Of a stretch of 64,000 nucleotides of DNA, positions 1-9,291 are shown piece by piece. The stretch comes from Sphingorhabdus lacus (GTDB lineage Bacteria; Pseudomonadota; Alphaproteobacteria; Sphingomonadales; Sphingomonadaceae). The stretch is taken from the NCBI RefSeq assembly GCF_009768975.1, contig NZ_CP035733.1:558001-622000 (forward strand), written 5' to 3'. The notes below the pieces were generated by a model that saw only the letters and a list, made by a program, of their open reading frames with translations, did not search any database and was not told the origin of the DNA. Both the position numbers and the translations under genes were made by a program. Numbering within the stretch: the stretch's first letter is position 1; every line of letters begins with the position of its first letter.

Positions 1-516
1 TATGACAGCGCAGCCAAGCGGCATACCAGCTTTTCCAGCGTCTGGGTCTATCCCGTTATCGACGACAATATTGATATCGAAATCAACGAAGGTGACCTGA
101 AAATAGACACCTATCGCGCATCTGGTGCCGGCGGCCAGCACGTCAACACCACCGATTCCGCGGTCCGGATCACCCACAAACCTTCGGGCATTGTCGTCGC
201 CAGCCAGAACGACCGAAGCCAGCACAAGAACCGCGCCACCGCGATGGGTATGTTGAAGGCCCGTCTGTACGAAGCGGAATTGCGCAAGCGTGAAGAAGCG
301 GCAAGCGGCGAATATGCCGCTAAAACCGAAATCGGCTGGGGTCATCAGATCCGTTCCTATGTCCTGCAACCTTATCAGATGGTGAAAGACCTGCGCACCG
401 GCGTCACGTCACCTACGCCATCGGATGTGCTTGACGGCGACCTCGACAGCTTCATCGCAGCCGCGCTAGCGCAGCGTGTGACGGGTGAGGCGGTCGCTGT
501 TGAGGATGTGGATTAA
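1..516 (+). CDS. prfB: Peptide chain release factor 2, C-terminal part (partial)
   Basis: The reading frame is open from the first base and gives 171 residues. RF2 recognises UAA/UGA stop codons and triggers peptidyl-tRNA hydrolysis on the ribosome. The catalytic GGQ loop is visible at residues 44-46 of the fragment (bases 130-138), inside the family context SGAGGQHVN, followed by the conserved segment [11 protein letters not shown]. The C-terminal part (VKDLRTGV) is typical of class I release factors. The N-terminal domains and the expected programmed-frameshift region lie outside the window. RF2 is preferred over RF1 because of the sequence around GGQ and the [11 protein letters not shown] block, but the codon-recognition SPF/PxT motif cannot be seen. 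Confidence 0.93.
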   Translation, partial: YDSAAKRHTSFSSVWVYPVIDDNIDIEINEGDLKIDTYRASGAGGQHVNTTDSAVRITHKPSGIVVASQNDRSQHKNRATAMGMLKARLYEAELRKREEAASGEYAAKTEIGWGHQIRSYVLQPYQMVKDLRTGVTSPTPSDVLDGDLDSFIAAALAQRVTGEAVAVEDVD

Positions 517-613
517 TTTACACAGAACCCGAACAGTCTGTTGTTGACAGCTAAGAGGGGCTGTTTATCCCGTTAAATATCTGGATCATCCAGTGTAAAA
601 AATGGGGAACATT

Positions 614-1339
614 ATGAAAATCACATTTGCGGCACAGTATTTGTGCGCGGTTAGTCTGTGTGCATTGTCAACAACGGCTTCCGCCCAAGAAGTGAATCCG
701 GGTACCGTACCAGCTACCTCGGTTCCGGCTGAAGTAATTGCCGAGCCACAGCCGCCAAAAGACCTTGTCCTTAATGCGGGAACGCCAATTACGCTTGCCG
801 TTTCGGAAGAAGTCAACAGCAGCACCCATAAAGAAGGTGACGAGTTTCGTTTGACCGTCCTTAACGATGTTACAATTGGCCAAACTGTTGTGATCCCGCG
901 TGGCACACCGGCGACAGCTGAAATTACCTGGCGGACTGGCAAGGGCGCCTTTGGAAAATCAGGCAAAATGGAATTCGAACTCCGCAGCATCTATCTCGAC
1001 GGCACGCAGGTTCCTTTAACCGGCAGCTTCCGACAGGAAGGTGAGGGTAACACCGTCGCCACCGGTGTTGGCGTGATCGCGATCGGTGTGTTCGCTGGCT
1101 TCATTACCGGAAAGCGCGCGCGCCTTCCCGTTGGCCGCGAGCTGATGGCGCAGGTCGCGCAGAACGTACCCTTTGGCGCGAATGGCCAGTTATCGCCAAG
1201 TTACAACTCTTCAACAGCCATGAAAATGGCTGAGGCGAGCACACCATTCCGCAAATGTCGTGCTTCAGCTAAAGGTCTGGGCGATGCGAAACAAGAACAG
1301 GCCGCGATGAAAAAATGCTACGCAGAGCGCATGGAATAA
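614..1339 (+). CDS. Secreted protein of unknown function
   Basis: A 241-residue protein with a clear N-terminal signal peptide (MKITFAAQYLCAVSLCALS, cleavage near TASA-QE). Mature residues form a proline-rich stretch followed by a beta-rich domain (LNAGTPITLAVSEEV ... VIPRGTPATAEI) of the kind that occurs in periplasmic or surface proteins. A short hydrophobic glycine-rich segment (GVGVIAIGVFAGFITG) near residue 160 could be a membrane hairpin. An ATG twelve bases upstream (602) is also in frame, but the GGGGA before 614 makes the second ATG the better start. I do not recognise a named family and assign no function. It stands alone, downstream of prfB and convergent with the SDR gene. Confidence 0.75.
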   Translation: MKITFAAQYLCAVSLCALSTTASAQEVNPGTVPATSVPAEVIAEPQPPKDLVLNAGTPITLAVSEEVNSSTHKEGDEFRLTVLNDVTIGQTVVIPRGTPATAEITWRTGKGAFGKSGKMEFELRSIYLDGTQVPLTGSFRQEGEGNTVATGVGVIAIGVFAGFITGKRARLPVGRELMAQVAQNVPFGANGQLSPSYNSSTAMKMAEASTPFRKCRASAKGLGDAKQEQAAMKKCYAERME

Positions 1340-1356
1340 CCATTTGTTCTATCTGG

Positions 1357-1398
1357 CGGGAGGGGCTGCACGATTGTAGTTCCCTCCCGGCAACCTTT
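1357..1398. terminator. Hairpin between convergent genes
   Basis: Perfect 8-bp arms CGGGAGGG (1357-1364) and CCCTCCCG (1382-1389) with a 17-base loop, followed on the plus strand by a short CTTTT. It sits between the convergent ends of the secreted protein and the SDR gene. The weak T tract makes it a probable rather than certain terminator. Confidence 0.4.
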
Positions 1399-1407
1399 TG
1401 AAAATGC

Positions 1408-2190
1408 TCACCCTCCCGGCGACGCCGCGGAACCGGCCAACAATCCACCATCCAGATGGACCTCGCTGCCGGTCATATAGGTGGCATCATCCGACGCCAG
1501 CATCAGAGCGATGGCGGCGACTTCTTCGACTGTGCCGAACCGCTTTAGCGGCGTATCGGCGACCATTGCCGCCTTGCGGTCCTCACGATCCGGACCGTCG
1601 CCGATCAATGCCTCCCACATTGGGGTCAAGATGGCGGCCGGATGGATCGAGTTGCAGCGGATGTTGAGACCCTGTTGTGCACAGTAAAGTGCAACAGATT
1701 TGGTGTGGTTGCGAATGGCGGCCTTGGACGAGGCATAGGCGGCCGCGCCCGGTATCCCGACAAGGCCGGAGCGGGACGACATATTGATGATCGCGCCTGC
1801 CCCCTTTGCCCGCATTGCGCCAATCGCATAGCGGCATCCTAGAAAAGTGCCATCGAGGTTCACCGCATGGACACGGTGCCATTCGGCCAAACTGGCGTGT
1901 TCGGGGTCGTGCGGGCCGGGGCTGTCTTCGAACCCGGTGATCCCGGCATTATTGACGACAACGTCGATTTCGGGAATTGCGCTGGCCAGATTCTGCCAAT
2001 CTGTTTCGGATGCGACGTCGAGCGGGAAAAAGCGGCCGCCGATTTCTGCGGCGAGGGTCGAACCTGCTTCGGTGTCGATATCGCCAACGATGACATGGGC
2101 GCCTTCCTCGGCAAAGCGTCTGGCGATGGCCGCGCCAATTCCACGCGCGCCGCCCGTGACGAGGGCGGATTTATTCTGTAATTTGGGCAT
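1408..2190 (-). CDS. SDR family NAD(P)-dependent oxidoreductase
   Basis: A 260-residue classical short-chain dehydrogenase. The cofactor-binding TGGARGIG motif is at residues 12-19, then NNAG, a serine in the MSSRSG segment and the catalytic YxxxK as YASSK. An Asp-rich GDID after the second beta strand suggests preference for NAD(H). The C-terminal [11 protein letters not shown] is the usual SDR ending. The start at 2190 is chosen because AGGA lies upstream and because the alternative start 39 bases earlier adds a non-conserved leader. The substrate cannot be told from sequence; these enzymes oxidise alcohols or reduce ketones of steroids, acyl chains and other small molecules. It is transcribed divergently from acs. 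Confidence 0.88.
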   Translation of the reverse strand: MPKLQNKSALVTGGARGIGAAIARRFAEEGAHVIVGDIDTEAGSTLAAEIGGRFFPLDVASETDWQNLASAIPEIDVVVNNAGITGFEDSPGPHDPEHASLAEWHRVHAVNLDGTFLGCRYAIGAMRAKGAGAIINMSSRSGLVGIPGAAAYASSKAAIRNHTKSVALYCAQQGLNIRCNSIHPAAILTPMWEALIGDGPDREDRKAAMVADTPLKRFGTVEEVAAIALMLASDDATYMTGSEVHLDGGLLAGSAASPGG

Positions 2191-2351
2191 AGGGTTATCC
2201 TGTAGAATGGACTTCAAGGCGAACGCCATGCTGAATCCGGTTCAGACCGACGGACGTTATTTCGAGAGGCGTTCTGCTCTTTACCCTTGAATCACCGGAC
2301 ATACTCCACTTAAGCAGGGTGCAGCATAAGGCCCAGCGCAGGAGAGAGCAA

Positions 2352-4304
2352 GTGAGTGAGCAACAGGACTGGTTTCCCGTTCCCGAAAGCGCAACCGAGC
2401 ACACATATTGCACCGCCGCAGACTATGACCGGCTTTATGCCGAAAGCATCACCGAACCCGACTCCTTTTGGGCAAAGCAGGCCGAGCGTATCGACTGGTT
2501 CACGCCGCCCACGAAAATCGCGAACTGGTCCTATGATCCTGTTTCGATCAAATGGTATGAAGATGGCGTCCTGAACCTGTGCCACAATGCGGTGGACCGC
2601 CATGTTGCCGCAGGGCGCGGGGATGCAATCGCCTTTATCTTTGAACCGGATGATCCCGCACAGGATGCCCGCCGTGTCAGCTATGCCCAGTTGCAGGGCG
2701 ACGTCATTCGCATGGCCAATTCGCTCAAACAGTTGGGCGTTGCCAAGGGCGACCGGGTAACAATCTATATGCCCATGTGTGTCGAAGGCGCGGTTGCGAT
2801 GCTGGCCTGCGCACGGATTGGCGCGGTGCATAGCGTTGTATTTGGTGGCTTTTCGCCGGAAGCCATCGCCGGACGTATCGAAGATTGCGCCAGCCGGTTC
2901 GTGATCTGCGCCGACACCGCCGTCAGGGGTGGCAAGTCGGTGCCGTTGAAGGCAAATATCGACGCCGCGCTTGAAAAGGTCGGCGGCGTGGATGCGGTAC
3001 TGGTCGTGCGGCATACGGGCGAAGCCGTTGCGATGCACGAGGGTCGCGATCATTGGTTCCACGACATGCAGGTTTCGGGCGAATGCCCCTGCGAGCCCAT
3101 GAATGCCGAAGATCCGTTGTTCATTCTCTATACGTCGGGTTCGACCGGAAAGCCCAAGGGCGTCCTGCATACAGTCGGGGGCTATTCCGTATGGACCGCG
3201 GCGACGTTCCATTATGTGTTTGATTACCAACCCGGCGAGGTCTTTTTCTGCTCGGCAGATATCGGTTGGGTCACGGGCCACAGCTATGTGGTGTACGGTC
3301 CGCTGCAAAATGGCGGGACCAGCCTGATATTCGAAGGAATACCGAGCTATCCCGACAGCGGACGCTTCTGGGACATTATTGACCGGCATCAGGTCAACAT
3401 TTTCTACACCGCGCCCACAGCTTTGCGGGCCTTGATGCGCGACGGCGACGGGCCTGTGAAGGCACGATCACGCCAATCGCTCCGGCTTTTGGGCACAGTA
3501 GGTGAGCCGATCAACCCCGAAGCATGGCGCTGGTACCATGCCACGGTGGGTGAGGGGAAATTGCCTATCGTCGATACATGGTGGCAGACCGAGACGGGCG
3601 GGGTGATGATCACCACGCTGCCCGGCGCGCATGGCATGAAGCCGGGAAGCGCAGGCCGACCCTTTTTCGGCATCCGCCCGCAACTGGTCGATGCCGAAGG
3701 TGCTGTGCTGGCAGATGAGCAGATCGGCGGCGCGACGAGCGGCAATTTGTGCATCACGCACAGCTGGCCGGGGCAGGCGCGCACGGTCTATGGCGATCAT
3801 GACCGTTTCGTGCAGACCTATTTTTCGACCTATAAGGCCAAATATTTCACAGGCGACGGCTGCCGCCGTGATGAAGACGGCTATTGGTGGATCACGGGCC
3901 GGGTGGACGATGTTATCAATGTCTCCGGCCATCGCATGGGCACCGCCGAAGTCGAAAGCGCACTCGTCCTGCACGACAAGGTGGCCGAGGCGGCGGTTGT
4001 CGGTTTTCCGCATGATATCAAGGGGCAGGGCATCTACTGCTATGTCACGCTCAACATGGGCGAGGAGCCGTCGGACGAACTTCACGCCGAATTGCGGCAG
4101 CAGGTGCGGATCGAAATCGGCCCCATTGCATCGCCCGACCATATCCACTTCACCACCGCCTTGCCCAAGACACGGTCGGGCAAGATCATGCGGCGCATCT
4201 TGCGCAAAATTGCGGAAAATGACTTTGCCGCGCTGGGTGATACGTCGACATTGGCGGATCCCAGCGTGGTTGATGCGCTGATCGAGGGGCGGCAAAACCG
4301 CTAG
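2352..4304 (+). CDS. acs: Acetyl-CoA synthetase
   Basis: A 650-residue enzyme, the usual Acs length. It activates acetate with ATP and CoA through acetyl-AMP. The adenylate-forming A3 motif [11 protein letters not shown], the WWQTETGG motif, the hinge region [11 protein letters not shown] and the C-terminal TRSGKIMRR are all present. Lys611 in the last motif corresponds to the lysine acetylated in characterised Acs enzymes (Lys609 in Salmonella). The GTG at 2352 is preferred to the ATG at 2319 because AGGAGAG lies about six bases upstream and the resulting N-terminus matches the family. The closely related propionyl-CoA synthetase is a less likely alternative. It probably feeds acetyl-CoA into the same pool as the acyl-CoA genes downstream. 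Confidence 0.93.
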   Translation: MSEQQDWFPVPESATEHTYCTAADYDRLYAESITEPDSFWAKQAERIDWFTPPTKIANWSYDPVSIKWYEDGVLNLCHNAVDRHVAAGRGDAIAFIFEPDDPAQDARRVSYAQLQGDVIRMANSLKQLGVAKGDRVTIYMPMCVEGAVAMLACARIGAVHSVVFGGFSPEAIAGRIEDCASRFVICADTAVRGGKSVPLKANIDAALEKVGGVDAVLVVRHTGEAVAMHEGRDHWFHDMQVSGECPCEPMNAEDPLFILYTSGSTGKPKGVLHTVGGYSVWTAATFHYVFDYQPGEVFFCSADIGWVTGHSYVVYGPLQNGGTSLIFEGIPSYPDSGRFWDIIDRHQVNIFYTAPTALRALMRDGDGPVKARSRQSLRLLGTVGEPINPEAWRWYHATVGEGKLPIVDTWWQTETGGVMITTLPGAHGMKPGSAGRPFFGIRPQLVDAEGAVLADEQIGGATSGNLCITHSWPGQARTVYGDHDRFVQTYFSTYKAKYFTGDGCRRDEDGYWWITGRVDDVINVSGHRMGTAEVESALVLHDKVAEAAVVGFPHDIKGQGIYCYVTLNMGEEPSDELHAELRQQVRIEIGPIASPDHIHFTTALPKTRSGKIMRRILRKIAENDFAALGDTSTLADPSVVDALIEGRQNR

Positions 4305-4321
4305 TTGACGCTTGCGTCAAC
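4304..4321. promoter_or_regulatory. Perfect palindrome, candidate operator
   Basis: GTTGACGC-TT-GCGTCAAC is a perfect inverted repeat with 8-bp arms. It begins at the last base of the acs stop codon and lies 78 bp before the racemase start. The TTGACG...CGTCAA form is reminiscent of MerR-type operators described for fatty-acid and branched-chain acyl-CoA catabolism (LiuR-like). That resemblance is from memory and unverified. It could also act as part of a promoter, because TTGACG resembles a -35 hexamer. Confidence 0.5.
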
Positions 4322-4346
4322 CTCCCGGACGGGGTAGAAGGCCGCA

Positions 4347-4364
4347 GTTAATCGTGCGGTTAAA
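4347..4364. promoter_or_regulatory. Copy 1 of TTTAATC-N4-GATTAAA palindrome
   Basis: GTTAATC-GTGC-GGTTAAA lies 36 bp before the racemase start codon. Its 7-4-7 architecture matches four other sites in the window (12025, 40756, 45956, 48695). It would cover or abut the promoter of the racemase-thiolase-FadB operon. Confidence 0.55.
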
Positions 4365-4399
4365 TATCTGTGCCGCCTGTTCCGTAACGGAAGGATGCC

Positions 4400-5548
4400 A
4401 TGACTGATTCCCCTGCCAAGACCGGCCCGCTCGCCGGCATCATGGTCATTGAACTGGCCGGTATTGGCCCCGGTCCCTATGCCGGACAATTGCTGGCCGA
4501 TATGGGCGCCGATGTGGTTGTGATCGACCGGCCGGGCAGATCCTTGCCCAAGGCAGTGGACGGTCGCGGCAAAAAGTCGATCGTGCTCGACCTTAAAAAG
4601 CCGGAGGCTGTCGAAGCGCTGTTGAAACTGGTGGCCAAGGCTGATGTCTTGATCGAGGGACTGCGCCCCGGCGTGACCGAGCGCATGGGTGTGGGGCCAG
4701 AAGCGTGCCACGCCATCAATCCGGGATTGATTTATGGACGCATGACCGGCTGGGGGCAAAGTGGCCCGTGGAGCCAAATGGCCGGGCACGACATCAACTA
4801 TATCAGCATGACCGGCGTCTTGAACGCCATCGGCAAGAAGGGACAACCGCCCGTGCCGCCGTTGAATATGGTCGGCGATTTTGGCGGCGGTTCGATGTTC
4901 CTTATGACCGGAATATTGGCTGCACTGATTGAACGTGGACGGACGGGTAAGGGCAATGTGGTCGATGCCGCCATCATCGATGGCACGCATAGTCTGATGA
5001 GCTTTGTCCACGGCATGGCCGGGGTCGGCCAATGGCAACCGAAGCGAGAATCCAATCTGCTTGACGGCGCGGCCCCTTTCTACCGCTGCTATATGACGGC
5101 CGACGGGAAATTCATGGCTGTCGGTTGCATCGAACCGCAGTTCTTTGCGGCGATGATGGAGCGCCTGCCCATTGATGCGGAGGCTTTCGGGGCCCAGCTT
5201 GATTTTGGTTCATGGGCGAGACAGCACGAGATGCTGGAAGATGTGTTCGCGACCAAAACCCGCGATGAGTGGGAGGCGATTTTTGCCGGGACCGATGCGT
5301 GCGTCACGCCGGTGCTGGACTATGTCGAAGCCGCAGCGCACCCCGCCAATGCCAAGCGTCAGGCTGTCCTGCAGGATGGTCGCTGGCTGCACCCGCAAAT
5401 CGCGCCGCGCCTTGCAACGCAGCCGCTGGCTACCCATTTCGAAATTGCAACAAAAGGCGGCGATTATGCTGCCATCCTTGCCGAGGCTGGCCTTGGCGAG
5501 AACGATATATCCCAACTGATCGCGGCCGGTGCCGTGATTGCCAACTAG
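4400..5548 (+). CDS. Alpha-methylacyl-CoA racemase (CaiB/BaiF family)
   Basis: A 382-residue family III CoA-transferase fold protein. The N-terminal GPGPYAGQLLADMGADV block is typical. His130 in AGHDINY and Asp160 in VGDFGGGSM match the catalytic His/Asp pair of alpha-methylacyl-CoA racemases (His126 and Asp156 in the mycobacterial enzyme), which points to racemase rather than transferase activity. Such enzymes epimerise 2-methylacyl-CoA esters so that branched chains can enter beta-oxidation. It is the first gene of a tight operon with thiolase (9-base gap) and the FadB-type protein. Two palindromes precede it. A formyl-CoA-transferase-like activity is a less likely alternative. Confidence 0.88.
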   Translation: MTDSPAKTGPLAGIMVIELAGIGPGPYAGQLLADMGADVVVIDRPGRSLPKAVDGRGKKSIVLDLKKPEAVEALLKLVAKADVLIEGLRPGVTERMGVGPEACHAINPGLIYGRMTGWGQSGPWSQMAGHDINYISMTGVLNAIGKKGQPPVPPLNMVGDFGGGSMFLMTGILAALIERGRTGKGNVVDAAIIDGTHSLMSFVHGMAGVGQWQPKRESNLLDGAAPFYRCYMTADGKFMAVGCIEPQFFAAMMERLPIDAEAFGAQLDFGSWARQHEMLEDVFATKTRDEWEAIFAGTDACVTPVLDYVEAAAHPANAKRQAVLQDGRWLHPQIAPRLATQPLATHFEIATKGGDYAAILAEAGLGENDISQLIAAGAVIAN

Positions 5549-5557
5549 GAAGATACC

Positions 5558-6772
5558 ATGACCGAAGCCTATATTTATGATGCGGTGCGCAGCCCCCGGG
5601 GCAAGGGGCGTTCTGATGGCGCGCTGCATGAAATAACGCCAATTGATTTGGCAGCGCAGGTGCTCGCCTCGATCCGCGACCGCAATGGTCTGTCGGGCGA
5701 AGAAATCGAAGATGTTGCTTTCGGCTGCGTGTCGCCGGTTGGCGAACAAGGTGCGGTTATCACTCGCACCGCGGTGCTGGCGGCGGGCTATCCGCACACA
5801 ACCAGCGGTATTCAGGTAAACCGCTTCTGCGGATCAGGCCTCGAAGCGTCGAATATTGCGGCGGCCAAGGTGAAGTCGGGCGAATGCGATCTCGCAATTG
5901 GCGGCGGAATTGAGTCGATGAGCCGCGTTCCCATGGGGTCCGATGGCGGCGCATGGCCGATTGACCCGCGTTCGGCGATTGCCAACTATTTCATTCCGCA
6001 GGGTATTTCGGCGGATTTGATCGCGACCAAATATGGCTACAGCCGCGACGATGTGGATGCCTATGCCGTCGAAAGCCAGAAGCGGGCCGCCAAGGCATGG
6101 AGCGAGAAGCGCTTCGCCAAGTCGATCCTGCCGATCCATGACGTCATCGGTGAAATCATTCTGGACCATGACGAACTGATGCGTCCTGAAACCGACATGC
6201 AGTCGCTGGGTGCCTTGGCCCCTGCGTTCCAGATGATGGGCACGATGATGCCCGGTTTCGACGACATCGCGATCATGCGCTATCCCGACGTCGAAAAGAT
6301 CAACCACGTCCACCATGCCGGAAACAGCTCGGGCATCGTCGACGGATCGGCTGCCGTCCTGATCGGCACAAAGGAAGCGGGCGAGAAATATGGCCTGAAG
6401 GCACGTGCACGCATTGTTTCGATGGCGTCCGTCGGTTCCGAACCTTCGATCATGCTGACCGGCCCCGAATTTGCCGCGCAAAAAGCGCTCGCGCGGGCAG
6501 GGATGGACAAGGGCGACATCGATGTGTGGGAATTGAACGAGGCATTTGCTTCGGTCGTCCTGCGTTTCATGGAAGCGCTCAACATCGACCATGGCGATAT
6601 CAACGTGAATGGCGGCGCGATTGCTATGGGCCACCCGCTGGGCGCAACCGGCGCGATGATCTTGGGCACCGTTCTGGACGAACTGGAACGATCCGGAAAA
6701 TCGACCGCGCTCACCACCCTGTGCATCGGCGCAGGCATGGGCACTGCGACTATCATCGAACGCGTGAATTGA
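5558..6772 (+). CDS. Acetyl-CoA C-acyltransferase (thiolase)
   Basis: A 404-residue thiolase. Nucleophilic Cys91 sits in [10 protein letters not shown], the general base His359 in [11 protein letters not shown], and the second catalytic Cys389 in LCIGAGMG. It cleaves 3-ketoacyl-CoA with CoA to give acetyl-CoA and a shortened acyl-CoA, or runs in reverse. It lies between the racemase and a FadB-type multienzyme, so a degradative FadA-like role is likely. The ATG follows a GAAGATACC stretch with weak Shine-Dalgarno character. Confidence 0.93.
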   Translation: MTEAYIYDAVRSPRGKGRSDGALHEITPIDLAAQVLASIRDRNGLSGEEIEDVAFGCVSPVGEQGAVITRTAVLAAGYPHTTSGIQVNRFCGSGLEASNIAAAKVKSGECDLAIGGGIESMSRVPMGSDGGAWPIDPRSAIANYFIPQGISADLIATKYGYSRDDVDAYAVESQKRAAKAWSEKRFAKSILPIHDVIGEIILDHDELMRPETDMQSLGALAPAFQMMGTMMPGFDDIAIMRYPDVEKINHVHHAGNSSGIVDGSAAVLIGTKEAGEKYGLKARARIVSMASVGSEPSIMLTGPEFAAQKALARAGMDKGDIDVWELNEAFASVVLRFMEALNIDHGDINVNGGAIAMGHPLGATGAMILGTVLDELERSGKSTALTTLCIGAGMGTATIIERVN

Positions 6773-6786
6773 TCGGGATTTAGAAC

Positions 6787-8982
6787 ATGACTTACAAAAC
6801 TTTTTCCGTCGACATCGACAGCGACGGCATCGCGCTTGTCACCATCGACATTCCCGGAGCGACCATGAATGTGTGGAATGGCGACCTGATTGCCGAATTC
6901 GGTGCGTGGGTCGAAGACTTCACAACCAATGAAGCGGTCAAGGGTGCCGTCATCACATCCGGCAAAGCTACCGGATTCCTCGCGGGCGCAGACCTTACCA
7001 TGCTGGGCGGGGCAAAGGCGAACAGCACGAAAGAAGCCTTTGATCAGGCATTCGCGCTAAACGCCTTGCTGCGTAAGATGGAAGCCGGCGGTAAGACCGC
7101 CAAGGCGTTGACCAGCGGTCAGGCCTCGGCAAAGCCGGTCGCATGTGCCCTTAACGGCCTCGCTCTGGGCGGTGGCTTGGAACTGGCCCTTGCGTGCCAT
7201 TATCGTGTTGTCGCCGACAATCCGAAAATCCAGCTCGGCATGCCCGAAGTGCTGGTTGGCCTTTTGCCCGGTGGCGGCGGTACGCAGCGTACACCACGGC
7301 TGATCGGCCTGCAAAATGCGGCCATGATGATCATTCAGGGCAAGTCGCTCGACCCCGCAACGGCAAAGGCGCAGGGTCTGGTGCACGACGTTGTTCCGGC
7401 TGCGGAGTTGATCGCCAATGCCAAGGCATGGGTGAAGGCAAATCCCAAGGCCACCGCGCCGTGGGACAAGAAGGATTTCAAATTCCCCGGCGGCGCAGGC
7501 GCTATGGACCCGCGCTCGGTCCAGCTTTTCATCGGCCTGAACGCCATGGCGCACAAGGAAAGCAAAGGCAATTTCGATGCCGTGAAGGCGATCTTGTCCT
7601 GCCTGTATGAAGGTTCGATCCTGCCGTTCGACACGGCGCTTCGCGTGGAATCGAAATATTTCACCAAGCTTCTTTCGGGTAGCCAGGCCAAGAATATGAT
7701 CCGCACGCTGTTCATCAACAAGCAGGCTGCGGAAAAGGGCGCCGGACGTCCCAAGGATGTGCCACCTGTCGAAATCAAGAAAGTCGGCGTTTTGGGCGGC
7801 GGCCTGATGGGGTCGGGCATCACCCATGTGACCGTCAAGGGCGGCATGGATGTCGTTGTGCTCGACCGCAGTCTGGAAGACGCCAACAAGGCCGTCGAAT
7901 ACAGCCGCAAGATTATCGAAAAGGCCGTGGGCCGTGGCAAAATGTCCAAGGAAGCGGGCGAGGCATTCATGGCCCGCATTACGCCGACCGATAATTATGA
8001 CGATCTGAAAGATGTCGACCTGATCATCGAGGCGGTGTTCGAACGCCCCGACGTCAAGGCCGACGTCATCAAAAAGGCAGAGGCGGTCATTCGCCCCGAC
8101 GTCGTATTTGCGTCCAATACGTCCACTTTGCCCATCACTGGCCTTGCGAAAAATTCGGTCCGTCCGGAACTGTTCATCGGTCTGCACTTCTTCTCGCCGG
8201 TCGAAAAAATGCCATTGCTGGAAATCATCCCCGGCGAACTGTCGGGCGACCGCGCTTTGGCCGCAGCATTTGATTATAATGCGAAGATCAAAAAGACCCC
8301 GATCGTCGTCAAAGACGTGCGTGGTTTCTTCACCAACCGCGTTTTCCCACCTTATATGGGCGAGGCGATGAAGCTGGTGACTGAAGGTGTGAAGCCTGCC
8401 CTGATCGAAAATGCGGCCAAGTCGCTGGGCATGCCGATCGGTCCTCTTGCACTGCTCGACGAAACCACGTTGCAGCTTGGCTATGATGTGATGCAATCGA
8501 CCAAGAAGGAATTGGGCGATGCTTACCAGCCAAGCGGTACCGAAGATTTCATGGAACTGATGGTCGTCAAGCTGGGCCGTAAGGGTCGCCGCTTCGGCTC
8601 CGGTTTTTACGACTATGATGAAAAGGGCGAGCGCCTGACTTTGTGGCAGGGAATGGCCGATCATTATCCGCTCGCGGAAAACCAGCCGACGGTGGAAGAA
8701 GTCAAGCAACGCCTTCTCTACATCCAGTTGATTGCGACGGCGCAATGCTTCGAAGAAGAAGTCGTGCGCGATCCGCAAAGTGCGGATTTGGGTGCGATTT
8801 TCGGTTGGGGTTTTGCGCCCTATACCGGCGGTCCGATGAGCTATATCGACACCGTCGGCCTCGAAAACTTCGTCCGCACCGCCGACAGCCTCGCACAGCG
8901 TTTTGGCAGCCGTTTCGCGCCACCCAAGAGCTTTCGCGAAATGGCGGATACAGGGGCGACGCTTTATAAGGCGGCTGCGTAA
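6787..8982 (+). CDS. FadB-type enoyl-CoA hydratase / 3-hydroxyacyl-CoA dehydrogenase
   Basis: A 731-residue multifunctional beta-oxidation protein. The N-terminal crotonase domain (about residues 1-230) has the oxyanion-hole segment SGKATGFLAGADLTML and the ALGGGLELALACHYR block, which carries a catalytic Glu. The 3-hydroxyacyl-CoA dehydrogenase part starts near residue 330 with the NAD motif GVLGGGLMGSGI and contains the catalytic segment GLHFFSP and the KDVRGFFTNRV motif. It hydrates trans-2-enoyl-CoA and oxidises the L-3-hydroxy product. With the preceding thiolase it would form a trifunctional-type complex. It is separated from the thiolase by 14 bases, so a single operon is likely. Confidence 0.93.
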   Translation: MTYKTFSVDIDSDGIALVTIDIPGATMNVWNGDLIAEFGAWVEDFTTNEAVKGAVITSGKATGFLAGADLTMLGGAKANSTKEAFDQAFALNALLRKMEAGGKTAKALTSGQASAKPVACALNGLALGGGLELALACHYRVVADNPKIQLGMPEVLVGLLPGGGGTQRTPRLIGLQNAAMMIIQGKSLDPATAKAQGLVHDVVPAAELIANAKAWVKANPKATAPWDKKDFKFPGGAGAMDPRSVQLFIGLNAMAHKESKGNFDAVKAILSCLYEGSILPFDTALRVESKYFTKLLSGSQAKNMIRTLFINKQAAEKGAGRPKDVPPVEIKKVGVLGGGLMGSGITHVTVKGGMDVVVLDRSLEDANKAVEYSRKIIEKAVGRGKMSKEAGEAFMARITPTDNYDDLKDVDLIIEAVFERPDVKADVIKKAEAVIRPDVVFASNTSTLPITGLAKNSVRPELFIGLHFFSPVEKMPLLEIIPGELSGDRALAAAFDYNAKIKKTPIVVKDVRGFFTNRVFPPYMGEAMKLVTEGVKPALIENAAKSLGMPIGPLALLDETTLQLGYDVMQSTKKELGDAYQPSGTEDFMELMVVKLGRKGRRFGSGFYDYDEKGERLTLWQGMADHYPLAENQPTVEEVKQRLLYIQLIATAQCFEEEVVRDPQSADLGAIFGWGFAPYTGGPMSYIDTVGLENFVRTADSLAQRFGSRFAPPKSFREMADTGATLYKAAA

Positions 8983-9008
8983 TATTGCAGATCGTCAATT
9001 AAACTCTC

Positions 9009-9088
9009 CCGTTCGTGTCGAGCGAAGTCGAGACACCCATAGGTAGCGCACTACTGCACGGCATCTCGACTACGCTCGATGCGAACGG
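9009..9088. repeat. Imperfect inverted repeat, CCGTTCG...CGAACGG type
   Basis: The left unit (9009-9037) begins CCGTTCGTGTCGAGCG and the right unit (9061-9088) ends GATGCGAACGG. The reverse complement of the right unit differs from the left at only a few positions. Each unit also contains TCGA-flanked internal symmetry. Repeats of this type are scattered in many sphingomonad genomes (from memory). Confidence 0.7.
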
Positions 9089-9170
9089 ATTGGGCATGGA
9101 AGTATTCAGGGGGTATATTTGAGACAGAGCCACTTCGGTCAGGATGTGCGGTTGCTCTTACGGAACCCCA

Positions 9171-9203
9171 ACCGTCACCCTGAAACAAGTTCAGGGTGAC
9201 GGT
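9171..9203. repeat. CCCTGAA-type hairpin repeat, copy 1
   Basis: Perfect 14-bp arms ACCGTCACCCTGAA and TTCAGGGTGACGGT around an ACAAG loop. Related copies occur at 34387, 40618 and 43721. No T tract follows, so it is a dispersed repeat first and a terminator only possibly. Confidence 0.75.
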
Positions 9204-9238
9204 CTCTGGAATGTGATTGTGTTCCGTATATTCGGCAT

Positions 9239-9280
9239 AAAAAAAGGGGCGGCCTCCACTGGGAAGCCCGCCCCTTTTTC
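9239..9280. terminator. Bidirectional Rho-independent terminator
   Basis: Arms AAAAAGGGGCGG (9241-9252) and CCGCCCCTTTTT (9268-9279) form a 12-bp stem with T tracts on both strands. It lies just beyond the TonB receptor stop on the minus strand and can also end transcription from the FadB-type operon. Confidence 0.8.
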
Positions 9281-9291
9281 GTCTTAGCTTT

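Larger units (their letters stand above)
8983..9291. other. Intergenic spacer rich in repeats
   Basis: The 309-bp gap between the FadB-type gene and the TonB receptor holds no credible gene. It carries a sphingomonad-type inverted repeat (9009-9088), a CCCTGAA-type hairpin (9171-9203) and a strong terminator (9239-9280). These are listed separately. Confidence 0.7.

Noticed and set aside
7057-8778. 573-residue open frame on the minus strand inside the FadB-type gene
   Set aside because: It mirrors the codon periodicity of the plus-strand gene, is rich in His/Arg/Gln shadows and shows no family motif.
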